Assembly: GCA_964200185.2 (NCBI GenBank)
Contig: CAXNAD020000215.1
Location: forward strand, 1 to 24,355
Length of the DNA: 24,355 nt
Direction: 5' to 3'
From: Choristocarpus tenellus KU-1152
Lineage: Eukaryota; Phaeophyceae
Part shown: positions 1-20,433 of the stretch, piece after piece
Position numbering within the stretch: the first letter of the stretch is position 1
How the letters are laid out: every line of letters starts with the position of its first letter
Position numbers and translations under genes: made by a program
The notes under the pieces: generated by a model
Seen by the model: the letters and a program-made list of their open reading frames with translations, nothing else
Databases searched by the model: none
Told to the model about the DNA's origin: nothing

Positions 1-2426
1 CACATCAATTCTGTACCGCTTTTTTCGGGCGCGCCCATGGGTAAACAAAATCGGGGTACCTACTGTAAGCACAATCATGTTGTCACTATTAAATATTGTG
101 CAATTATCCATCTTTACTTAATACAACAAATAATATCAATCAGACTGATATTTCAGTACGAAATACAATATTTACTAAATTGATTGAAAATAAAGTATAA
201 TATTATGCCATGTAACATTTTCCAGATGTGTCGGGAAAAACCAATGAAAACCATTGACCCCTAAAATGTAACACTTGTCGTAAAGTCAAGAACTTCAAAA
301 TATTTTTATTTTTGTAATAATTGTTACTTTGATTTTAAGTATTATATAGCAACCCCTCAATAATTGATGACATTTATGAATTTACTATTTCATAATTATT
401 AGAACATTCTATTTTGTGTTGTTTTTGCATAGACTTATCTTCGACACTAAATTTCTCTTCACTTCGATACTGCATCAAAAATAGGTATGGTCGCATCATA
501 ACTGAAGATAGTAGTAGTACTTCATAGAGTTCTATAGTTCTATTAATATACTATTATGTAGCAACTAACAAGCGTTACGTTTGAGTGGAGAACATGCTTC
601 GAGTTGTTAAGATTGTGAAGAGAATAATAATCCCATCACTCGTCGTTCCAATTCCTACGAATCTTGTTGCTGACTCACCTTGCCACTGCTCAGCACTGAA
701 TTCTCCTTGGATCAAGCTTGCGACCTCCTTCTTGGTCTATCGTTTTTGTGGTGATATAGCCACCGATAGGATAGCAGTATTACAGACACACAATATATTG
801 TGCTTGCCACGACATGGATTTGGATCATCGAAGAAACCAGATTTCTCTCAAAAGAAGACTGATATTGAGGGGTTCAAACCCATCCACCCATGAAATTCAG
901 ACAGAAGGGAACAGGAGACGTAATACTGTAGCCATTGCATTTAATGCATGTGTGTGAAACTAAGAGATCAGTGCAAACTTATTCTCCAAACCTATCACAT
1001 CCTGCAACAGTGCTCAGTGACCTGCTTTGAAACACAGGTTACTGCTGCTGTTGTTTTCTTCTTGGCAGTGCATCCTGTCGGACAATATATATACCGAGTA
1101 CTGGAGTATATGGTATGTACCTTAGTTGCAGGGATGTGTGTGGTGTGCTGGCGATGCTTCACTCCATACTTTAGGTCCCAATAATTTTTAGCCCTGCCCC
1201 ATACCAACTTCCATTAACTCATTTGGCTCTTGCATGCATGAAGGCATTTATTAATGATATAATTATTATAACCACAGCTTCTTTGAAGTGAGACATTGCA
1301 ATGATTACATTGCTACATATGGAGCTATTGTTCTGAAATTACTACTGCGTGTACGTACGTATGCAAAAGATGTAGTGCACACCCTTCTTATTATTTTGAA
1401 TGCATCAGTTCACATTGATGGGCCTCATCATGCTGCTCCAACCTACTTACAGCGATGTTTCTGATTGCCTAAGCGAGTAAGGAGGGGGTTGCTAGGTGAA
1501 CACGTTGCCATGAGGGATCAAGAGACAATGAAACATATCGTTCTTATATACTAGAAGCACTCTACTTTGTACCTCTATATCATCGCAACCAACACAGCAA
1601 CATCGTAAGTACAACAAGAACAACATCGCAGACAGTATGCAGCTGCGATATGGCACACAATACCTAGCCTTTCACATCAAGTTCATGAATTTGTAAGAGC
1701 TCTACACCTAGGTCCTACGATTTTCTTTATATAAACAAAGTTGATGACCTTTGCAAAGAATTCTGTGAAGGAGGACAGAATCAATCTACAAGGGGGCAGG
1801 GGACCAACAAGCGTTCCCATTCACCACGATGCAGTTGCAGGGAGTGAGAGCAAGTGGCTTCTAATGTGTGTAACCTTTGAACTCAGCTAGTGCATACAAT
1901 TCATCTGCAGGAAAAATAGTTGAAAATGAAAATAGAAGAGGACATCACATGGAACAGGAACCGAAAAACTCTTGAAGGAATAAGCGACACAATGGAGAGC
2001 ACCCACGCTTGCTTCAACCAACAAGAAGATATCCCCATGGGCCACGGCAAATCTACGCAACAGACACGATCCCGAGACATCCCCCTCCCCCTCCCCCTTT
2101 CACATACTACGAGTACATTCATTTGTCAATCCAAATCAGGCTTTGAACCTTGGGCACTCATTGTACACTAGACAGTGCGTGAGAATGATGCACCCCTTCC
2201 TCAGCAATACATTGTACCCAACAATAAAAAAAAGAAAATGAAAAGATACATCTGTAATGATCATTAAGCCTTCCACTTGATAAAGATTCTGACCCACCTA
2301 TTAATAGGACATTGTCCTAACATTATCTGGACATGGCCCAAATATGGCACAGGATTCAGCTATATGATAAAGGGTGCTGTATGAGTAGACACACCCATTT
2401 TTCACACAAACAAAAATTATTTAATA
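1..2426. other. AT-rich spacer without a convincing gene
   Basis: No reading frame here looks like a conserved protein. The open frames at 585-893, 948-1184 and 1901-2171 are short, lack recognisable domains and run through simple sequence. Two short minus-strand stretches (679-736 and 1121-1168) are bounded by splice-like signals and are treated as a finding rather than a gene. The first 580 bases are very AT-rich. The downstream (3') flank of the minus-strand PHD/AP2 gene must lie at the right end of this stretch. Confidence 0.5.
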
Positions 2427-12306
<9,880 letters not shown>

Positions 12307-12626
12307 GGTATTCGTCGTAACCTGGATACCGCCAGGTGGGGTTATTAACCCCCCTCTCCAACCCCCGAAAATAACAACGGACAGAAGTCGTTGCCTAAAC
12401 TGTTGGGTCAGCCTCAGGACAACTTCGTGTCTATGTTTCTCAACAACACACCAATCTCCCAGATAGTGTATAATAAAGAAAAAAAGTTGGTATGTTTAGT
12501 ACCGACTGATTAATACCGACCGTCTAGGGAAATTCACGGCTGTGTGTGAACCGAACTCTGAAAGGAATGCACGCCAGTTCACTGGCAGGACATATCTCAA
12601 GTGGTTGACATAACCCCAGCTTGATC
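12307..12626. promoter_or_regulatory. Shared divergent promoter of the PHD/AP2 gene and eL43
   Basis: Only 320 bp separates the two divergent start codons, so both promoters must lie here or overlap. Visible elements are two direct TACCGAC motifs at 12500-12506 and 12514-12520, a GGGGTTA-T-TAACCCC palindrome at 12338-12352, and a CCTGG/CCAGG inverted repeat at 12321-12336. A TATAATAAAG stretch lies near 12469. No transcription start can be fixed from sequence. Confidence 0.6.
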
Positions 12627-15405
12627 ATGGTGAGTAACTCTCAATAATAGCTCCACGTCAGGGCTAATGTCAAGCAGGGAGATCATATACTTGTGCCTGG
12701 GGTGCTGGGCATCAAGTTTTGGCTTAATGCCATATGGATGGAGGAGGGATTCACTCATCCGTGGTGTTGCCTGTAGGGAGAATGAGAAATGAGACTTTTC
12801 TACTTTGGTAGGGCTTGTTGGGAAGATTTTTGTGTATGCTCTCTGAGCGATTGAGCACTTCAGCGTTTGCTGACAACATGAGCCCTTTTGAGACGGTAGT
12901 TCGAGATGAGACCATCGCTACTGGTCCCTACCCAGCAAAAGGTGCATTGCTCGATATAAGGTTCAGCTGACGACAAATATCAGTCCACTTGTGGAAACCA
13001 AGTTGATGTAAGGCCACCTAGTTGATTGTCGTGCTGCTCTTGTGCCTCCTAGATCTGCCCTTGCCTCTTTGGTAAGGTTAATCCCTCAATCGTAAAAACG
13101 TTGCTCTTCCCCAAACAAAGACTGGTCCCATGAGTATTTTGTCGTAGCAACTTATTTTATACCGTAAAGATGTATGCTATCATAACCACGTACCGAGTGA
13201 GGTATTCGATCGTGTCAGCAATAGTACTTCTGAAGGCAAGGACCATCCTCTTGACAACAGTGAATGAGGAACACATACTTTCTTTTCTGGATTCATGAAT
13301 TTACGATGTCCTTGCAACTGGCAGTAGAATTGACGTAGGTGATCGGTTCTTCTGAGGCAAAGATTGAAACATCAAATAGTTGATTATCTTATTCTGGTCT
13401 GTAAATGATGTGAGGGACAGTTGATCGTAACGGTAGAGATTTGGAGTCAGCTCTGGTCTAAGAACTGTCGAAATCCATATCCTAGTAATCGTTTCATATT
13501 TGAGATTGAGAAGGGGCACCGCTGGAGGCTAGACATTTACCTCTCATTTCAAGTTTATTTGGCAAAATCTCTTTTTCAGGTTATAAGTTGCGCTGCTTTT
13601 GTCGAGACTAGATCCTTTGCTAATTTTGTGTAATTCGTGAGGTAAGATCCCTTTTTATATGAAATGGTCACTGTTGACATACAAAGAAAATAGCTTGATT
13701 GAGGCACTGTAAGGACCAGCAAACTCGGTCACTAAATTACAACCTTGGTTCGCACCCACAGGGTAAGCGTACGAAGAAGGTGGGCATCACCGGCAAGTAT
13801 GGGACACGTTATGGGTCATCTCTCCGCAAGGTTATCAAAAAGATCGAGGCAAGTGACTGGTGTTTTGTGTTGCTGACAAGTGGAAGCATGTTGTCTATCA
13901 AGTTGCCTCCTGGAGGTAACTAGGAGTGGAAGTTTTGGGGAGTTCTGGCTTGGAAATTAATGTTTCAATTAGATTATGTCATTCGATTTTCGAAGCAAGA
14001 GGGGTGTGTTTTGGGGCGTTCGATTTTCCAAATTTTGTTTTTAATGAATGTAACGACATTCAAAAAAGGGGAGTCAATAAGAATTACTTGATTCTGCCAA
14101 CTGAATGTATCCCAACTGAGTCAAAAAGGACTCCACACCTGTGGGCTGTGTGCCATGAACTTAAGTGCCACCGAAAACCCAAGAAGGGTCAAACCCTTTG
14201 AACTTGGTGGCACCAACTGAAAGCATTTAAGTAGGTAGGGGTTTTACCCTTCTTGTCTGTTTGGTGCTTGGCTTCCCACAGTTTGTTTACGACATTTTTC
14301 GGTTTTCTGTGTATACACAGTTGGCTGAGGTGTATACAACTAGGAAAGTTGTGTCCAGAACCAGGATAGTGATACTTCCTAATAAACATGATATCAAAAT
14401 TACATAAAAATTGCAGCATTGAATTATGTATCCCAAACGGTCTCGGCTCTACCCTCTTAAATGCTTTGACTCTCCCCCCTCTTGATTAATTTGACTGAAA
14501 GAGTGCTCCTGGTAATCAGTAGAACCAACTAAGTCGGTAACATGTTGTATCCTCTTGCATAATTGTGTGAATGCCTGCAAGAAATCCGGACCTGCTGGTG
14601 CCAACCAATTACTAGTAACATCTACAATAGTGATAGTGTACAAAGTGTCTTGCAAGGCTCCTCTTGTTCATGCAAGTAATTCAACAATTGGCCAGCATTT
14701 TATTTGCCGTCCAACTGTTGCAATGTTTACCACAGTCATGATTATTTTCGTAGATCCAGTGTTTGCCCTGGCTCACTCAATTGTTTGCACCTTGCGTGTA
14801 TACATTACAATTTAACTGAACAGATTACCCAACACTCCAAGTACACTTGCCCCTTCTGTGGGAAGGAAACAACCAAGCGTCAGGTATCTGGGATCTGGAG
14901 GTGCTCTGCATGCAAGAAGGTCTCAGCAGGAGGGGCATACACCCTCAAGTGAGTGTATTCTGTTCAGGAAATTCTAATCCCTCAAACCTAGTACACTGCT
15001 CTGTTTTTGTTGATAATTTGGTGTCGATGAACTTGTATGTGATCAAGTCTGTCACAGGAAGAGTTAATGTAGAGAAACAGATATTTTGTAGATTCTTTTC
15101 CTGCCTGGATTGGGGTAACTGTGGTCAACCACACTCCTTACAAAAGGCCAGAGAACATAATGGTGTGTAAGTATTCTCAAACTGGTTTGAGCGGTTCAAT
15201 TGTGTTGAGGTAGCCGAATAAACGAGAGCCTGCAGGTTTGCTTTCAGTGTGTGTGTGTTCATTTCATGCCGCCCTTCCTCTCTGAGCTCAATATCCCTTG
15301 TGACTTTTGTCCCTCTTTTTTCTGTCCATTGTCAGCACTCCTGCTGCAGCAACTGTGCGGTCCACCATTGCACGTCTCCGCAAGTTCCAGATTGAAAATG
15401 CCTAA
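12627..15405 (+). CDS. RPL37A: 60S ribosomal protein eL43 (L37a)
   Basis: This is a structural protein of the large cytosolic ribosomal subunit. Predicted exons are 12627-12629, 13762-13848, 14824-14948 and 15336-15405, giving 285 nt or 94 residues, close to the usual 92. The protein has the family opening [20 protein letters not shown], the zinc ribbon CPFC...CSAC (four cysteines with CxxC spacing), the [11 protein letters not shown] and SAGGAYTL signatures and a C-terminal helix ([14 protein letters not shown]). Exon 1 is only ATG, inferred because exon 2 starts in phase 0 with GGT and because ATG|GTGAGT is an excellent donor; this gives an MGKRTKK start. Intron 2 uses a GC donor (GAG|GCAAGT). 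Introns are 1132, 975 and 387 nt. Identity is certain; the start-codon exon is likely but not proven. Confidence 0.96.
14165..14213 (+). repeat. Nested inverted repeat in eL43 intron 2
   Basis: Arms GTGCCACC (14165-14172) and GGTGGCAC (14206-14213) enclose a second perfect hairpin, AAGGGT-CAA-ACCCTT (14184-14198). As RNA this would fold into a 49-nt structure. It may be an intronic structured RNA or a small element remnant. No C/D or H/ACA boxes are clear. Confidence 0.6.
14307..14320. repeat. 14-bp perfect palindrome in eL43 intron 2
   Basis: CTGTGTATACACAG is self-complementary, and its core is partly repeated shortly after as GTGTATACAAC near 14331. It could be a protein-binding site or chance. 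Confidence 0.5.
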
Positions 15406-15924
15406 GCTCAGGGGTAGTACGGTATTGATGACTATGATCTTCATCCGCCAGGGTAAATGAAAGCCACTTGAACCATTTTTAAGTTCTGTCCCTATCTGTG
15501 CTGTATCGTGCACAAATTTGGCTTCCTTGATCTGGGATGATGCACTGCAACGAATAATTATTTTCATCCTTGTTACATTGTGCGCTTCTGCCGTCCCTAC
15601 ATCACTTGGCCAAGGATATCCAATCTGATCATATGGATTTTACTCACTGAGCAACTTCCAACGTATCTGCACCTCATGCGTACACTTTACTCTAGATCAT
15701 GCAATCTTCGTGACTATATTGCAGAATACAATACACTACTAGCAATCCACAAATATATTTTAGTGTGGTGTCATTTTGGATTATACAGAATGCTTGAGCC
15801 ACCTTCAGGAGGTTAAGCCTTGATATCTCTATTATTTTCCCGATTTCTTTACAGATGTTTTGTAGTGTATTGGGAGTGTTTACACACCTGTAGAACATCT
15901 TTCCCAGCAATCCATGAGCAATGT
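15406..15924 (+). other. eL43 3' flank
   Basis: This holds the 3' untranslated region of eL43 and the spacer up to the snoRNA pair. No AATAAA-type signal stands out near the stop. A 48-nt hairpin lies at 15853-15900. No coding sequence is evident. Confidence 0.5.
15853..15900 (+). other. Stable 48-nt hairpin upstream of the snoRNA
   Basis: AGATGTTTTGTAG (15853-15865) can pair with CTGTAGAACATCT (15888-15900) along all 13 positions with a few G-U pairs. An inner TGTA/TACA pairing extends it, and four pyrimidines (TTCC) follow. It sits 24 bp before the first C/D snoRNA candidate. It may be a processing signal, a terminator-like fold or a small RNA. Confidence 0.45.
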
Positions 15925-16008
15925 GATTATGGATGATGTTACAGAATACTTAGGACACCTTCGGAGTGTTTCTGCACAATGAGATGATCTTCTAATTCTG
16001 ACATAATC
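15925..16008 (+). ncRNA. C/D-box snoRNA, copy 1
   Basis: A 7-bp terminal stem GATTATG/CATAATC (15925-15931 with 16002-16008) brackets a box C ATGATGT (15933-15939, 6 of 7 to RUGAUGA) and a box D CTGA (15998-16001). An internal C'-like GAGATGA lies at 15981-15987, with a D'-like CTGC just before it. A hairpin closed by a C(UUCG)G loop lies at about 15953-15970. The layout fits an 84-nt box C/D RNA that guides rRNA or snRNA 2'-O-methylation. I recognise no target, and the short C'-to-D spacing (10 nt) leaves little room for a guide next to box D. Confidence 0.7.
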
Positions 16009-16123
16009 TCTGCTGCCATTATGGCGTCTGTATTTGGGGTAGTTGCTATGTTTGGGGTTTATTCAAAGTCTGTAAATCTTGTCCACTGTTGACAGTCCTC
16101 ATTCAGTATTGGTGCAGTGAGTT

Positions 16124-16207
16124 GATTATGGATGATGTTACAGAATACTTAGGACACCTTCGGAGTGTTTCTGCACAATGAGAAAATCTTCTAATTCTGA
16201 CGAAATT
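16124..16207 (+). ncRNA. C/D-box snoRNA, copy 2 (paralogue or decayed)
   Basis: This is nearly identical to copy 1 from GATTATG through CTGAC, with the first base 199 bp after that of copy 1. Box C and box D are intact, and the terminal stem is reduced to 6 of 7 pairs (GATTATG with CGAAATT, including G-U pairs). The C'-like GAGATGA has become GAGAAAA. Similarity ends right after box D, so the RNA unit itself is what was duplicated or conserved. It could be functional or a pseudogene. Confidence 0.6.
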
Positions 16208-17506
16208 ACCCTAACAATACTATTGTGGTACATCTTACATGACTTCATTTCTGTCAGGGATCCGAACCCAAAATAGGTTGTGTTCCTTGTAATACCTGTG
16301 TGTTTGTAAGTGCTTGAGCACTATGAGAAATTCAATCCAGCACAGTTTCTGATCATCACTGCTATTGTACATTTATGTGGAAATAATATTTCTTTACGTT
16401 TTAATAGTTTCCTGAGTCTGATGCACAGTCTGCGATCAACCACTGGGTTTTATGGATACGATGAAGTGATTAAATGATGCTACAGAGTAATAGTGACTTT
16501 GAAGAGCCTTGCCTTAACAATAAACTTAGTTCAGGCACAAACTCTCTTATCGATTTCTCTACAACCCGTCACATAAAACCTGCAATGCACTGGCTCAATT
16601 CAGTGTCAACGACCTCTGGGTTGAATGTATGGGTTCAGATGATCGATTGTGAAGGATGCTATACAATGCTTCAACAAAAATAGACTAAAGTTTAGACAAA
16701 ATCTCAACCACACGCCTATTCACATTACCTGTTACACACTGCTTAGTTCTCTATTGGGACAAAATTGCATTGGTGAGTGAATCACTGGTGCTGTGGTAGA
16801 ATTCTGTTCGGTGGTAAGTTTTCCACAATGAAAAATAGCAAATAAACTTATTTTACATGGGTCTTCATTGGTAACCCTGCCTTGCAACTCTAATGTGAAA
16901 ATACCTCAATACTGCATTGCCCTACGAGTAATCTTGTCTGCCTATGAATTCACAACACTCTAAAATGGTTAAGGTCAATGTTGAGTGTGCATTATTGTGT
17001 TGTGAGAGGTGACTCTTGAATTATCTTTATCAGTTCAACCAATTGAGAATAATAACTGATCAGCAAGCTTAAAAAGTTCGGTGATGTGTGTTTTTAGAAA
17101 TCACAACCAGAAGTAGTTTGACTGAACGGAATATTCCAAGAGTGCAAAAAACCATGTAACCTAATCCTCGTGAAAAGGTTTCAATGTCAGCACTCAATAT
17201 TGATAACATGAAATTATTGAAGTGGTATGAGAACCAGCGGTGGACAAAAAGAATTGGAGGTAGTCTAAAACACCGAACCAAGGAGTGTGAGGGGTAGAAA
17301 CAATTGTTAATAATTCTTAAATATTGTTTTCAGGGCTGTTATTAACAACAGTGATTGGGGATGGCACTCCCTTTAAAAAAGGTGCCAATATATGATACCA
17401 AGTCAGTTGTGCGTGCTTACCGGATTATTTTATCAACTACGGTATGGAAGGTCTCTCCGTTTTTGTAAGTGCTAGGGTTGTGCCTGGTGGATTGCTGACG
17501 TTGACA
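16208..17506. other. Spacer without recognisable gene
   Basis: Open frames are short and show no domain. The sequence is AT-rich and unique. GTGATTAAATGATGCTACAGA at about 16457 loosely resembles the start of the snoRNA copies but has no box D at a suitable distance. Confidence 0.5.
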
Positions 17507-17674
17507 TGTCTGGGGGGGGTAAGGGCTGTCCATTTGGGGCCCATTTTTCCCTGTCGCAATTTTTGGGGTAATTTGCTTGCATGCGTTAGACGGATAATGT
17601 AAGTACACTTTTCCTTGTCAGGGTCCAAATGGACACCCTGGTGTAGGCCGCCGCCCCCACCCTCAGATACTTTG
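17507..17674. mobile_element. MITE-like element, copy 1
   Basis: An element of about 168 bp is recognised by similarity to the copy at 18193-18358: a G-run start, then CTGTCCATTTGGGG, CTGTCGCAATTTTTGGGGT and GTACACTTTTCC, then TCCAAATGGACACCCTGGTG and an ending CAGATACTTTG. Inverted GTCCATTTGG/CCAAATGGAC arms lie inside both ends. The left terminus is degraded (ACATGTCTGGGG instead of CAAAGTATCTGGGG). It has no coding capacity. Confidence 0.7.
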
Positions 17675-18192
17675 AGCCAAGCGCTACTCTTCACAAGGAA
17701 CCTGATGGTGACCCACCGCATTATGGAACATATTTCCGTCACTGAATGTACCCTTTGTCACTGTTAATGCAAAATAGTAATTTGTTTTTTGGGGAGTGTC
17801 AGCCTTCACTGTCACGATTGTTCTGAATCGTATTAATTTATAGAAAACGGCTCAAATAAGACAAAATTTCACACATATGGAAGAGTGAGGTTCAGGTTGG
17901 GGAGTTTTTTCCTTGACACACCACTGCCCACTCACCAGTTTGATTATGCGTTGCATGTGTCACCTCATGCATTGCCAGTCCAATGTAGTTATTTTTTTCA
18001 CTTTGTGAGAACTTGAACATTAACCGTGAATTCCTTAGGTTCATAGCAGTAGTATTCTTGTAACTGACATAAATGCATGTGATGTTTTCAAACGTGTGGA
18101 AAACTGTGTGATTGCCAGTGCTCTTTTTCACCAGACCAGCAAAATAAAACAGTCATGTCCTCCAGCCAGACCAGTCCCATAATTATTTGACT

Positions 18193-18358
18193 CAAAGTAT
18201 CTGGGGGGGTGGTGGCGGCTGTACATTTGGAGACAATTCTTTCGTGTCGCGATTTTTGGGTGATTTGGTTCCATACGTCGGATGTATAATGAAAGTGCAC
18301 TTTTCCTGGTTTTGGTCCAAATGGACACTCTGGTGTAGACCCCCCCCCAGATACTTTG
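18193..18358. mobile_element. MITE-like element, copy 2 (intact termini)
   Basis: Perfect terminal inverted repeats CAAAGTATCTGGGGGGG and CCCCCCCAGATACTTTG (17 bp) bound a 166-bp non-coding element whose interior matches the 17507-17674 copy. No clear target-site duplication flanks it, which leaves its superfamily open. A miniature inverted-repeat transposable element is the simplest reading. Confidence 0.75.
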
Positions 18359-18443
18359 GGTCTCATTTCACTGGAATGCTTGACCTCCACCTCTCAAGTC
18401 TCTTGAATCCATATTCAGTATTGAAACATTTTGTTACAGGTTG

Positions 18444-18464
18444 TTATTATTATTATTATTATTA
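18444..18464 (+). repeat. (TTA)n microsatellite
   Basis: Seven TTA units in a row. Simple sequence with no function visible. Confidence 0.95.
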
Positions 18465-18538
18465 CCAACGAGGGAGTTTGTTGGTGGTTCCTTAGGACAT
18501 GTGTGACTGAATTGTGGTACGTGAGGTATGTGTATGTT

Positions 18539-18588
18539 ATATTGTATGTTATATGTGTATGCTATATTGTATGTTATATGTGTATGCT
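18539..18588 (+). repeat. Minisatellite, 25-bp unit x2
   Basis: Two perfect copies of an AT-rich unit that starts ATATTGTATG and ends TGTATGCT, with partial similarity on both sides. Confidence 0.9.
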
Positions 18589-19049
18589 GTATGTGCACTA
18601 CTCTAGAAGGCGTTTTGGGACGACAGTTTCAACAGTTTCTTTGCAATGTATATTCTCAACATTCACGCCCTCCCAAGGAGGTCAACTCCATTTCAGGTGT
18701 GGGTGTGGTGTGCTCGGACAAGGTTAGAAGAGGTCTTTCAGCACACAATGGCCAAAGTCAGCCCTAAGCCTAACCCTAACCTTAGCCTCTGGTAGGGATC
18801 ATTTAACTATTTAGTATTGTTCTTAGGGTTAGGGTTAGGTCTACTGCGATTCTGTTTTAGAGTTAGGGTTACTGGGATTAATGATGTTACTGTAATGTGC
18901 TATGTTAGATAATGGTAATAATAATATAAGGGTTTTATGGCTAGGGTTAGGGTCCTTTTTACGGTAGGGTTACACCATAGCAGTAGATTGTTAGGGTTAG
19001 ATTTAAAAGAACACAAAAGTATTAAATAAAAAGAAAATCGACGTGTAAT

Positions 19050-19077
19050 GATATATATATATATATATTTTTTTTTT
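19050..19077 (+). repeat. (AT)n and poly-T microsatellite
   Basis: An AT dinucleotide run is followed by a T run. Simple sequence. Confidence 0.9.
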
Positions 19078-19786
19078 ATTGAACCGGTGCTACTCAAACA
19101 AGAAAAGTTCACTCTACCATTGCGATTTATTTGTATGTGTATATATGTGTATATGTGTGTATGTATTCATGTGAGTATGTCGATAGCTGTGATGTTTGTT
19201 TTTTGTCTTTTATTGAAGAGGAGTTCATAAATTATTCAGGCAGTATTTGTATTTTACAAAGAATAATATTGTCAAGTCCGTTTATTGTTACGTATTTCCT
19301 CTTCTGATCATGAGGGTGATCAACACTTTGATGGGCAGGTTGTCAATATTGTCCACAAGATGGCATCATATTTTTTTTTAGGGAGGGGATGGAGGGGAGT
19401 GTTGTAATATCCTCTTGCTTCTTTGGAGGTTTACCCTCAAATCTTGGCAATACAGGGTTAGGGTTAGATAACATCTATTCTGCACTGCCTGGTGTCGTTG
19501 TCGCAAAAAACGCCTTCCTGGTGATATTTTTCATCTGTGAAAAGTGTTCTGATTCACACGTAATTGCTCTGAGAAGAGAAAGTACCATTCTTTAATCCTG
19601 TTTTGTTTCCATTACTAATATTGTTCTCAATTTATTTTATTTATTGATTGATTGGTTTTTGTTCATGTGTACTTGAAGTGTGTTTTTTTTATCTTTTTAA
19701 CCCCTTATTTCATTTTTTTTAAGCGTTAACTAAGATTTATAATGTGCCTTACCTCTAAGTTTTTTGTGTGGTGATGTGTTGATTAA

Positions 19787-19868
19787 TTAATTAATTGATT
19801 GATTGATGTATTGATATTAATTAATTGATTGATTGATGTATTGATATTAATTAATTGATTGATTGATT
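19787..19868 (+). repeat. Minisatellite, 30-bp unit x2.7
   Basis: Two perfect 30-bp units and a partial third are built from TTAATTAA and TTGATTGA blocks ending in TGTATTGATA. AT-rich simple sequence. Confidence 0.9.
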
Positions 19869-20433
19869 GGTTGGTTATTTGGTCGGTGTGACCAATACTT
19901 TTTGTTTGTGTCACTGTGGTAGATAATGTACTCATGTACCCATCAGTATCACTTACCATACTACAGTGTGGTTCTATTGTTCACTCTGTGACTGACTGTG
20001 TTTCTTGTGTGTGTTGCTTGTGTGTTTACGGAGGAGAGTAGAAGCTGCTCAGGGCCCACAATAATGTGATTTCCAAGTCGTGGATTTTCAATGTGCTCCA
20101 CCCCTTGAGGTCAGTATTGAAGTCAACTCTTCCTTGCAAAATATCTGTATTTTGGTAGTGTTAGTAATGGTAGTTAATAGTTGTAGTTAATAATGGTGGT
20201 AGTTTTTTTTTCTTCTGGTGAGTGCAGTGTCAGTAGTGCAATGGTTGATTTGTATGTTGTAGTAAACAGCAAACAAAGATGGTCTGTCAAAAAAAATCTA
20301 TAGATATTTTTATTTTATTTTGTTTTTCGAGGGTACTTCGTTTTGGTTAGGTGAAGAACAAGAGTGTTACAACAGTAGAAGATTCTTATTTTTACAAGAA
20401 TATTATGTTGTAATTACTTTCCTTTTTTCAGTT

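Noticed and set aside
13926-14201. Open frame within eL43 intron 2 encoding a 91-residue product
   Set aside because: It lies wholly between two conserved eL43 exons, has no recognised domain and contains the structured inverted repeat.
16457-16520. Third snoRNA copy suggested by GTGATTAAATGATGCTACAGA
   Set aside because: Similarity to the two real copies stops after about 20 bases, and no CTGA box or closing stem follows at the right distance.
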